From: Nitrosopumilus oxyclinae
GTDB taxonomy: Archaea > Thermoproteota > Nitrososphaeria > Nitrososphaerales > Nitrosopumilaceae
Reading direction: 5' to 3'
Length of the DNA stretch: 64,000 nucleotides
Assembly (NCBI RefSeq): GCF_013407165.1
Contig: NZ_CP026994.1
Location: 496,001-560,000 of the forward strand
Each line of letters begins with the position of its first letter. Within the stretch, counting starts at the first letter, position 1. The position numbers were made by a program, and so were the translations under genes. The notes below the pieces were generated by a model, which was not told the DNA's origin, made no database searches, and saw nothing but the letters and a program-made list of their open reading frames with translations. Below are positions 35,063-45,000 of the stretch, one piece after another.

Positions 35063-36004
35063 ATGGCAGCAAAAAGCAAAGCAAGTACAAAAAAGGATCT
35101 AGAATCCAAAATTGCTGAACTAGAGGCAAAATTAACAAAATTAGCTACACAACTAGAAGATAAGCCTGCTCCAAAACCAGCTGAAGTAAAACCTGCAGAA
35201 ACAAAACCTACTGAGGTTAAGCCAGCTGAAGTAAAACCAGCAGAAACAAAACCTGCTGAGGTTAAACCAGCTGAGACCAAACCAAAAGGTGTTCTACCTA
35301 AAGGAACAGAAGAGAAACCTGCAGAAACACCAAAACCAGCTGAAACTACATCACAACCTCCAGCAACTGTACAAGATGCATTAGAGAATGCATACATGAC
35401 AGCTCCTATGACATCATTCCACGATTATAGGGCAAAAGTCACAGGTTATTCTCCAGCACCTAACAGATACTTTGTCAGACTAACAGCTCCTGTAGGTAAA
35501 GTCCCAACTAAAAATTGGAATGATCAAAAAGCAGTAGTAACAGGTTACACTGCACCATCAAACCAATACTTTGCTACAAGAACAAGAATGGCATTCCATC
35601 CTGCTGATAAGCGATTTGGAAGTTTTAGTGGAGTCCCAATGACTGTTGACGGTCTTAGTGCACAAACACAAACACAACAAGCACCACCGCCAGAACCACC
35701 AAAGCCTGCAAAAGGCACACTACCAAAAGGTATGGGAGAAACACAGCAAGCACCACCACAACAAACCACTAAAGTTGATGATGGAAAATCTAGAGGGGAG
35801 AAACTTGCAGAATATGAAGCAGATTACTTGCAAAGAATAGAACAACAAAGAATAGATGATGAAAAAGCCTTTGATGAATTACTAGAAGCAGAATCTAAAG
35901 CACGTTCTACAGCTAGTAGAGGTACTTTACCAAAAGGGTTTGAACCAAAAACAGAACCTGAAGCACCAAAAGCATCTAAAGGAACTTTACCAAAAGGTTT
36001 CTAA
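35063..36004 (+). CDS. KGTLPKGF-repeat protein B
   Basis: 313 residues, a longer paralogue of the 33952 gene. Same coiled coil (KKDLESKIAELEAKLTKL), PAEVK linker, KGVLPKGT motif and 90-residue domain, then extra C-terminal sequence with a helical stretch (EYEADYLQRIEQQRIDDEKA) and three more motifs, KGTLPKGM, RGTLPKGF and a terminal KGTLPKGF. About 400 bases (35333-35731) are almost identical to 34291-34689, with three differences by eye, which points to recent duplication or gene conversion. Function unknown. Confidence 0.7.
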   Translation: MAAKSKASTKKDLESKIAELEAKLTKLATQLEDKPAPKPAEVKPAETKPTEVKPAEVKPAETKPAEVKPAETKPKGVLPKGTEEKPAETPKPAETTSQPPATVQDALENAYMTAPMTSFHDYRAKVTGYSPAPNRYFVRLTAPVGKVPTKNWNDQKAVVTGYTAPSNQYFATRTRMAFHPADKRFGSFSGVPMTVDGLSAQTQTQQAPPPEPPKPAKGTLPKGMGETQQAPPQQTTKVDDGKSRGEKLAEYEADYLQRIEQQRIDDEKAFDELLEAESKARSTASRGTLPKGFEPKTEPEAPKASKGTLPKGF

Positions 36005-36033
36005 TCTATTAACAATCTTTTCTTTACTTATTT

Positions 36034-36498
36034 TTATTTTAAACTTAGAAAATCCTCTAGAACTTCTTTAGAATGTCCTGCAGGTTTTACCTTGGGATAT
36101 ATTTTGAAAATTTTCCCCTTTTCATTTACAAGAAATGTACTTCTCATTACTCCCATGTATTCTCGACCCATGAATTTTTTCTTTCCCCAAACACCAAATG
36201 CATTTGAGACTTCTTTCTCAACATCTGCCAATAATGGATATTGGATTTTCATCTTGTCACAGAATTTTTTATGAGAATCTACATCGTCCGGACTGACTCC
36301 AATAATTTCGATTCCTTCCTTTTGGAATTTTTTATAATCTTTAGAAAATTCATCAGCCTCTGTAGTGCATCCTGGAGTGAAGTCCTTTGGGTAAAAGTAG
36401 ATGACGTGCTTTTTTCCCTTAAAATCACTTGACTTTACCTTGTTACCGTTTGCATCATTTACTGCAAATTTTGGAACAGAATCGCCTTCAGAAACCAT
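36034..36498 (-). CDS. Peroxiredoxin, Bcp/PrxQ type
   Basis: 154 residues. The peroxidatic Cys is at about residue 44 in YPKDFTPGCTTEADEF, with Thr two residues earlier as expected. The resolving Cys five residues later, typical of many PrxQ enzymes, is Asp/Glu here; another Cys lies near residue 87 (KFCDKM). It reduces H2O2 and organic peroxides, probably with thioredoxin. It is divergent from the aquaporin gene. Confidence 0.93.
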   Translation of the reverse strand: MVSEGDSVPKFAVNDANGNKVKSSDFKGKKHVIYFYPKDFTPGCTTEADEFSKDYKKFQKEGIEIIGVSPDDVDSHKKFCDKMKIQYPLLADVEKEVSNAFGVWGKKKFMGREYMGVMRSTFLVNEKGKIFKIYPKVKPAGHSKEVLEDFLSLK

Positions 36499-36601
36499 AT
36501 GTTCTCAAATGGATTGGCCTGTAATTAATTACTTTTTGAGATCAATGGATCCAAAATCAATGTCGAATCTTTTATATGGATAAATGCGAGGTTTTAGCTT
36601 G

Positions 36602-37306
36602 ATGGTTAATCCAAGAGCATATCTTGCAGAAGCAATTGCAACTTTTGGTTTAGTATTCTTTGGTCCTCTTTCAGTAATTCTAGCAGTTTCTGCATTTGGT
36701 GAGGATCTAACAACACAATCAGTATTGTTCATTTCTCTTGGACACGGTGGTGCCATTGCTTTGATGGTTTATGCATTCGGACATGTTTCTGGTGCTCACA
36801 TTAATCCAGCAGTTACAATTCCTATGATGATTACAAAAAAGATTGGAATCGTAGATGGAGTCGGATACATTATTTCACAATTAATCGGTGCAGTAGCAGC
36901 AGCTGCAACACTTGCAGCAATATTGCCTGAACTTGGCGCCAAAGTTAACTTTGGAACTCAAGGTGGTCCAAGTGATTTAATCAACAACAGTATTGGTTCT
37001 GGATTTGCAATTGAGGCAATCTTGACATTCTTCCTAGTTACTGTAATCTTTATGGTTGCAGTTCACAAAAAAGCAACTCCTGGAATTCAAGGACTTGCAA
37101 TTGGTGGAATGGTTTTCCTAATTCACCTAGTTGCAGTACCATTAACAGGTGCATCAGTAAATCCTGCAAGAACATTTGGTCCTGCTTTAATTTCAGGATT
37201 CTGGGAATTCCATTGGTTATACTGGGCAGCCCCAATATTAGGTGGAATCATTGCAGGTTTGATTATGAATTATGTTTACACCAAACCAGCAGAAAAAGAA
37301 GCATAA
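36602..37306 (+). CDS. Aquaporin/glycerol-facilitator (MIP) channel
   Basis: 234 residues from ATG 36602, with TTTATATG centred 27 bases upstream (an in-frame ATG at 36584 is too close to the TATA box). Six membrane helices and two half-helices with NPA motifs: SGAHINPAVT (about 63-72) and GASVNPARTFGP (about 182-193). It passes water and possibly small neutral solutes; ammonia has been suggested for some family members, and this would suit an ammonia oxidiser, but selectivity residues were not resolved. Confidence 0.94.
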   Translation: MVNPRAYLAEAIATFGLVFFGPLSVILAVSAFGEDLTTQSVLFISLGHGGAIALMVYAFGHVSGAHINPAVTIPMMITKKIGIVDGVGYIISQLIGAVAAAATLAAILPELGAKVNFGTQGGPSDLINNSIGSGFAIEAILTFFLVTVIFMVAVHKKATPGIQGLAIGGMVFLIHLVAVPLTGASVNPARTFGPALISGFWEFHWLYWAAPILGGIIAGLIMNYVYTKPAEKEA

Positions 37307-37345
37307 TCCTAACGTTTTTAAAAATTTGAACTTTAAATTTTACAT

Positions 37346-37780
37346 ATGACATCCTCTGATGCTGTTTCTGAAATGTTTGATTCAGAATCTCAAAAACTTT
37401 CTAGTCTAATTGATACTGCAAATTCTAAAACCGATATGAATATTCATGAAATTGTCGAGACCTACTATCAGGTCATGAATGTCTCATCTATGGCCACAAT
37501 GCTCAAACAACAGGCAGATTCTGAGCCTAATGTCTTGTTAAAAATCAAAGAAACTGAAAAATTCATTTCTGAAAAATTTGATTCTATAGTTCATCCAAAT
37601 ATTATGGCAAAAATATCTACAACAATTCAGGAGATGACCCAGAAATTACAATCTGGAACTTCTGGAGAAAAGTCAAAAGAGCAGATAGAGTCTGATGCTA
37701 AACTGTTTGAGGAATTACGTCAAACAATGAGTACCAAAGAATTTGTTGAGCAATATGAGAAAGGAATCTCTCATGATTGA
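37346..37780 (+). CDS. Conserved hypothetical helical protein
   Basis: 144 residues, acidic and almost entirely helical, with no membrane segment or Cys. Its 3' end overlaps the start of the next gene by 8 bases, so both are probably made together. I do not recognise the family. Confidence 0.6.
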   Translation: MTSSDAVSEMFDSESQKLSSLIDTANSKTDMNIHEIVETYYQVMNVSSMATMLKQQADSEPNVLLKIKETEKFISEKFDSIVHPNIMAKISTTIQEMTQKLQSGTSGEKSKEQIESDAKLFEELRQTMSTKEFVEQYEKGISHD

Positions 37781-38594
37781 TGATATTGCAAAAAACCTAG
37801 TTGAATTAAAACAAGAATTTGTGAAAATATATGATGGGAATAGCCAAGTTCAGGAATTAATTCCAAAATGTACTTCTGAATTATTTCCAATTGAACAATC
37901 TCATTTAGATTTGTTACATGAGTTTGCAACAAAGAATCCAATTTACTATAATTCTTTTGAGAAAAAAATTGGTTCTATAGATTGTATTGTTTATGAAGGT
38001 GACATTAACAAATATTGGCTGAACAGTATTCAACATGGATCAAGCAAAGCTCCGTTTTCTCCTACTTGGATAATGTCTGGATACATTGGTGTGTTGTTTG
38101 CAAAGGAATTAGGATACTCTGAAGTGATTGATATTGGTTCAGGCGATGGACGAATTGCATATTGTGCCAAAATTCTTGATTTGGAATCGTACAGTATTGA
38201 AATTGATGATATGTTAGTTGATTTACAAAATCTTTTAACATCAAAACTAAACTTTCATCCTTACTGTGCAGATGCTATCTCTTTTGATTATCTTTCTCTG
38301 AATTTGACACGACCTGTATTTTTCATTGGAGGGCTGGCACAAATGGGTGGAGTGTTTCTTGCATCTGGGGTGTTGGATAAAATCAATTCAATATCTAATT
38401 TGAAACAGAATTCCGGATGGGTATTTGCTGGAACTCTATCTCAAAAGTATCCCCAAGATCCTAAAAATGAGGCTGGATGGGGGACATTAATTGAAAAAAA
38501 TAATCTAAAATCTATACAAACTATTCCATTACCTGCAGCTTGGACTATTCATGAATCGGACGATGTTCAATACATTTTTGCAGAATCTAACTAA
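37773..38594 (+). CDS. SAM-dependent methyltransferase-like protein
   Basis: 274 residues from ATG 37773 (in-frame 37743 lies inside the previous gene). The segment VIDIGSGDGRIAYCAKILD (about residues 118-136) is motif I of class I methyltransferases, and the acidic YSIEIDD that follows would hold the ribose. Before it lies a 110-residue N-terminal part without similarity that I know. Substrate unknown; tightly coupled to the helical protein upstream, which may be a partner. Confidence 0.7.
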   Translation: MIDDIAKNLVELKQEFVKIYDGNSQVQELIPKCTSELFPIEQSHLDLLHEFATKNPIYYNSFEKKIGSIDCIVYEGDINKYWLNSIQHGSSKAPFSPTWIMSGYIGVLFAKELGYSEVIDIGSGDGRIAYCAKILDLESYSIEIDDMLVDLQNLLTSKLNFHPYCADAISFDYLSLNLTRPVFFIGGLAQMGGVFLASGVLDKINSISNLKQNSGWVFAGTLSQKYPQDPKNEAGWGTLIEKNNLKSIQTIPLPAAWTIHESDDVQYIFAESN

Positions 38595-38632
38595 TAGCAA
38601 TCCAAATTAAGCGTAAATTTTAAAATATTTTT

Positions 38633-38707
38633 GGACTCGTTGCATAGCTTGGATAGTGCGATTGCTTGCGGAGCAATAGGTCGTCGGTTCGAATCCGATC
38701 GGGTCCG
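38633..38707 (+). tRNA. tRNA-Arg (GCG)
   Basis: Acceptor GGACTCG/CGGGTCC, D arm GCAT/GTGC, anticodon stem ATTGC/GCAAT with loop TTGCGGA (anticodon GCG), and T arm GTCGG-TTCGAAT-CCGAT. G73 follows; CCA is not encoded (GTAA follows), unlike tRNA-Tyr at 6903. No intron. TATA-like TTTAAAAT lies upstream. Confidence 0.95.
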
Positions 38708-38759
38708 TAATATCTCATGACAGGCATGATCTTAAGTTGAATTTTGTGTTAAATAATAC

Positions 38760-38984
38760 ATGATGATTGGTATCTCAAAAACACGAACACAAGAACAAAT
38801 ATCAAAAAAGATGATTAATGAAGAGAGAACAATTATCGATTTAGAATTGGCAATAAAAAAAGAACAATTCCGAAATTACATCAAGGGCACGCCTGATTTT
38901 GATGAGGGATATGCAAAAGTTGTAGACACAAAACCTTACGAACTTGATATGTCTGCTGTATGCTGGTGTACAGAGCAATCTTGA
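38760..38984 (+). CDS. Small hypothetical protein
   Basis: 74 residues, helical and basic in the first half, ending in SAVCWCTEQS. No known family. The start could be either of two adjacent ATGs. Confidence 0.5.
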   Translation: MMIGISKTRTQEQISKKMINEERTIIDLELAIKKEQFRNYIKGTPDFDEGYAKVVDTKPYELDMSAVCWCTEQS

Positions 38985-39052
38985 TAATTCTGATTTAACT
39001 ATTTTTTATTCTGTCCTTGTAAAATGAATCTGTAATATTTGATCGCTGACAC

Positions 39053-42000
39053 ATGATCGGTTTTATAAATAGTGCAGATTTGCATTTTTTATTGAGTTTT
39101 AGTAGAAATCTGCTATTAGGATTAATTTTTACAGTATTTTTAATTGGATTTTCATTTAATCAGGATGCATATGCAGCTACAATAACTGCAGCACCTGCAG
39201 GTGGAGACTGGAATGTTGGTTCAACTTGGGTTGGTGGGATAGTTCCGGTATCTGGAGATACTGTTGTTATTCCAAGTGGTTCTACTGTCACAGTTACTTC
39301 ATCCATAACAATTAATGAAATTCAAAACTCTGGAACTATCGATATCAATAACTCTGTTGCAATAACGATTACATCAAATCTACATAACGACGGTATTGTA
39401 AACACTGGTTCTTCTACTACATTATTTTTCGAAGATGATGCAACACTTACCACCACTTCATCAACTGGCCCTAGTCAAATCTTCATTGGAGCTGGAAAGA
39501 CATCCTTTATCCAACAGAGCGGAACCAACACAATTCCGTTTACACATCCTGCAGGTCACACCATTACTATTGAGGGTGCAGGACATCTTGGCAACAATGC
39601 TGGAGACCTAGGAGTTACAAATGACGGTGACATTATTGTCCAAGCTGGCGGTGACCTTACAATTAACGTCTCTCCTGGTAATGATTTCATCAACAATGCA
39701 GTAGTTAGATCAACTGGAGTAGGCAGTGACATACATTGGCTTGCTATTCCTTCAGAACGTTTCTTACAAAATGGAACATTTGAGGCCATTGACAATGCAG
39801 ATATCCGATTACAAAATGGAATATTAGAAAATGATAATCTCTTTACTGCAACTGGCGGACAAATTACTGTAATTCAATCTATGACATTTGTAAATGTCTC
39901 AAATGATCAAAACAATTCTCTAGACATCAACAACAGTGTTGCAGTTACCATGGAGGGAAACTTCCACAATGACGGTATTGTAAACACTGGTTCTTCTACT
40001 ACATTATTTTTCGAAGATGATGCAACACTTACCACCACTTCATCAACTGGCCCTAGTCAAATCTTCATTGGAGCTGGAAAGACATCCTTTATCCAACAGA
40101 GCGGAACCAACACAATTCCGTTTACACATCCTGCAGGTCACACCATTACTATTGAGGGTGCAGGACATCTTGGCAACAATGCTGGAGACCTAGGAGTTAC
40201 AAATGACGGTGACATTATTGTCCAAGCTGGCGGTGACCTTACAATTAACGTCTCTCCTGGTAATGATTTCATCAACAATGCAGTAGTTAGATCAACTGGA
40301 GTAGGCAGTGACATACATTGGCTTGCTATTCCTTCAGAACGTTTCTTACAAAATGGAACATTTGAGGCCATTGACAATGCAGATATCCGATTACAAAATG
40401 GAATATTAGAAAATGATAATCTCTTTACTGCAACTGGCGGACAAATTACTGTAATTCAATCTATGACATTTGTAAATGTCTCAAATGATCAAAACAATTC
40501 TCTAGACATCAACAACAGTGTTGCAGTTACCATGGAGGGAAACTTCCACAATGACGGTATTGTAAACACTGGTTCTTCTACTACATTATTTTTCGAAGAT
40601 GATGCAACACTTACCACCACTTCATCAACTGGCCCTAGTCAAATCTTCATTGGAGCTGGAAAGACATCCTTTATCCAACAGAGCGGAACCAACACAATTC
40701 CGTTTACACATCCTGCAGGTCACACCATTACTATTGAGGGTGCAGGACATCTTGGCAACAATGCTGGAGACCTAGGAGTTACAAATGACGGTGACATTAT
40801 TGTCCAAGCTGGCGGTGACCTTACAATTAACGTCTCTCCTGGTAATGATTTCATCAACAATGCAGTAGTTAGATCAACTGGAGTAGGCAGTGACATACAT
40901 TGGCTTGCTATTCCTTCAGAACGTTTCTTACAAAATGGAACATTTGAGGCCATTGACAATGCAGATATCCGATTACAAAATGGAATATTAGAAAATGATA
41001 ATCTCTTTACTGCAACTGGCGGACAAATTACTGTAATTCAATCTATGACATTTGTAAATGTCTCAAATGATCAAAACAATTCTCTAGACATCAACAACAG
41101 TGTTGCAGTTACCATGGAGGGAAACTTCCACAATGACGGTATTGTAAACACTGGTTCTTCTACTACATTATTTTTCGAAGATGATGCAACACTTACCACC
41201 ACTTCATCAACTGGCCCTAGTCAAATCTTCATTGGAGCTGGAAAGACATCCTTTATCCAACAGAGCGGAACCAACACAATTCCGTTTACACATCCTGCAG
41301 GTCACACCATTACTATTGAGGGTGCAGGACATCTTGGCAACAATGCTGGAGACCTAGGAGTTACAAATGACGGTGACATTATTGTCCAAGCTGGCGGTGA
41401 CCTTACAATTAACGTCTCTCCTGGTAATGATTTCATCAACAATGCAGTAGTTAGATCAACTGGAGTAGGCAGTGACATACATTGGCTTGCTATTCCTTCA
41501 GAACGTTTCTTACAAAATGGAACATTTGAGGCCATTGACAATGCAGATATCCGATTACAAAATGGAATATTAGAAAATGATAATCTCTTTACTGCAACTG
41601 GCGGACAAATTACTGTAATTCAATCTATGACATTTGTAAATGTCTCAAATGATCAAAACAATTCTCTAGACATCAACAACAGTGTTGCAGTTACCATGGA
41701 GGGAAACTTCCACAATGACGGTATTGTAAACACTGGTTCTTCTACTACATTATTTTTCGAAGATGATGCAACACTTACCACCACTTCATCAACTGGCCCT
41801 AGTCAAATCTTCATTGGAGCTGGAAAGACATCCTTTATCCAACAGAGCGGAACCAACACAATTCCGTTTACACATCCTGCAGGTCACACCATTACTATTG
41901 AGGGTGCAGGACATCTTGGCAACAATGCTGGAGACCTAGGAGTTACAAATGACGGTGACATTATTGTCCAAGCTGGCGGTGACCTTACAATTAACGTCTC

Positions 42001-45000
42001 TCCTGGTAATGATTTCATCAACAATGCAGTAGTTAGATCAACTGGAGTAGGCAGTGACATACATTGGCTTGCTATTCCTTCAGAACGTTTCTTACAAAAT
42101 GGAACATTTGAGGCCATTGACAATGCAGATATCCGATTACAAAATGGAATATTAGAAAATGATAATCTCTTTACTGCAACTGGCGGACAAATTACTGTAA
42201 TTCAATCTATGACATTTGTAAATGTCTCAAATGATCAAAACAATTCTCTAGACATCAACAACAGTGTTGCAGTTACCATGGAGGGAAACTTCCACAATGA
42301 CGGTATTGTAAACACTGGTTCTTCTACTACATTATTTTTCGAAGATGATGCAACACTTACCACCACTTCATCAACTGGCCCTAGTCAAATCTTCATTGGA
42401 GCTGGAAAGACATCCTTTATCCAACAGAGCGGAACCAACACAATTCCGTTTACACATCCTGCAGGTCACACCATTACTATTGAGGGTGCAGGACATCTTG
42501 GCAACAATGCTGGAGACCTAGGAGTTACAAATGACGGTGACATTATTGTCCAAGCTGGCGGTGACCTTACAATTAACGTCTCTCCTGGTAATGATTTCAT
42601 CAACAATGCAGTAGTTAGATCAACTGGAGTAGGCAGTGACATACATTGGCTTGCTATTCCTTCAGAACGTTTCTTACAAAATGGAACATTTGAGGCCATT
42701 GACAATGCAGATATCCGATTACAAAATGGAATATTAGAAAATGATAATCTCTTTACTGCAACTGGCGGACAAATTACTGTAATTCAATCTATGACATTTG
42801 TAAATGTCTCAAATGATCAAAACAATTCTCTAGACATCAACAACAGTGTTGCAGTTACCATGGAGGGAAACTTCCACAATGACGGTATTGTAAACACTGG
42901 TTCTTCTACTACATTATTTTTCGAAGATGATGCAACACTTACCACCACTTCATCAACTGGCCCTAGTCAAATCTTCATTGGAGCTGGAAAGACATCCTTT
43001 ATCCAACAGAGCGGAACCAACACAATTCCGTTTACACATCCTGCAGGTCACACCATTACTATTGAGGGTGCAGGACATCTTGGCAACAATGCTGGAGACC
43101 TAGGAGTTACAAATGACGGTGACATTATTGTCCAAGCTGGCGGTGACCTTACAATTAACGTCTCTCCTGGTAATGAATTTGATAATAGAGGAATAACTAC
43201 TATTTCTGATGCATCTAGTACTGTTACATTCATAGCTATTCCTGGTGAAGTCTATAACAATTTCAATCTAGTTGATAATAGCAATGGTGGTGTATTCAGT
43301 TCATCTGGATTATTCATTAATCACTGTGGTGCCATAGTTCTTAATTCTATTGCAGATATTATAGGAACTGGAACTGTTCAAAACAATACATGTGATGCAT
43401 CCATTGACGATGTAACTCAATTCGAAGGTGATGCTGGAACTAGTATCTTTACCTTTACAATAAGTCTGGATGATACACCACAAATCCCTGTAGATATTTC
43501 CTTTGGAACTGCAGATGACTCTGCAACAACTGCTGATGATGACTATGTTGCAAGTTCTGGAATTGCCACAATTAATGCTGGAGAAACATCAACTACTATT
43601 CCTGTAACTGTAAATGGTGATATCGATCTTGAAACTGATGAAACATTCTTTGTTGATTTACTTAATTTACAAATTCCTGAACAAAATGTAGCATTTGCAG
43701 ATAATCAAGGATTGGGTACAATAACTAATGAGGATGTGTGTCCTGCAGGTTCTTTTGCAGCACCTGGTGATAATTTTTGTACTCCTGCACCTCCAGGTAG
43801 TTTTGTTCCAACAGCCGGTGCTACTAGTGCAACACTATGTGCTCTTGGAACCTTCCAACCATTACCAGGACAATTACAATGTGAACTAGCACCTCCAGGT
43901 TCATTTGTTCCAACTACAGGTGCAATTGATTCACAACTCTGTCCAGCAGGATTCTTCCAAGACCAACTAGGTCAACAACTATGTCTTGAAGCACCTCCAG
44001 GTTCATTTGTTCCAATAGAGGGTCAAACTCTACCTATTCAATGTCCAGTTGGAGAATTCCAACCATTACCAGGACAATTACAATGTGAACTAGCACCTCC
44101 AGGTTCATTTGTTCCAACTACAGGTGCAATTGATTCACAACTCTGTCCAGCAGGATTCTTCCAAGACCAACCAGGTCAACAACTATGTCTTGAAGCACCT
44201 CCAGGTTCCTTTGTTCCAACTACAGGTGCAATTGATTCACAACTCTGTCCAGCAGGATTCTTCCAAGACCAACCAGGTCAACAACTATGTCTTGAAGCAC
44301 CTCCAGGTTCATTTGTTCCAATAGAGGGTCAAACTCTACCTATTCAATGTCCAGTTGGAGAATTCCAACCATTACCAGGACAATTACAATGTGAACTAGC
44401 ACCTCCAGGTTCATTTGTTCCAACTACAGGTGCAATTGATTCACAACTCTGTCCAGCAGGATTCTTCCAAGACCAACCAGGTCAACAACTATGTCTTGAA
44501 GCACCTCCAGGTTCCTTTGTTCCAACTACAGGTGCAATTGATTCACAACTCTGTCCAGCAGGATTCTTCCAAGACCAACCAGGTCAACAACTATGTCTTG
44601 AAGCACCTCCAGGTTCATTTGTTCCAATAGAGGGTCAAACTCTACCTATTCAATGTCCAGTTGGAGAATTCCAACCATTACCAGGACAATTACAATGTGA
44701 ACTAGCACCTCCAGGTTCATTTGTTCCAACTACAGGTGCAATTGATTCACAACTCTGTCCAGCAGGATTCTTCCAAGACCAACCAGGTCAACAACTATGT
44801 CTTGAAGCACCTCCAGGTTCCTTTGTTCCAACTACAGGTGCAATTGATTCACAACTCTGTCCAGCAGGATTCTTCCAAGACCAACCAGGTCAACAACTAT
44901 GTCTTGAAGCACCTCCAGGTTCATTTGTTCCAATAGAGGGTCAAACTCTACCTATTCAATGTCCAGTTGGAGAATTCCAACCATTACCAGGACAATTACA

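Noticed and set aside
34035-35397. Antisense frames opposite the KGTLPKGF genes
   Set aside because: Their Ser/Ala/Gly/Phe repeats are the mirror of the PAEVK linker codons; no promoter or start site is visible.
39556-42705. Repeated 79-residue antisense frames inside the giant gene
   Set aside because: They are shadows of the repeated coding strand: same frame offset in each copy, no start signals, no conservation argument.
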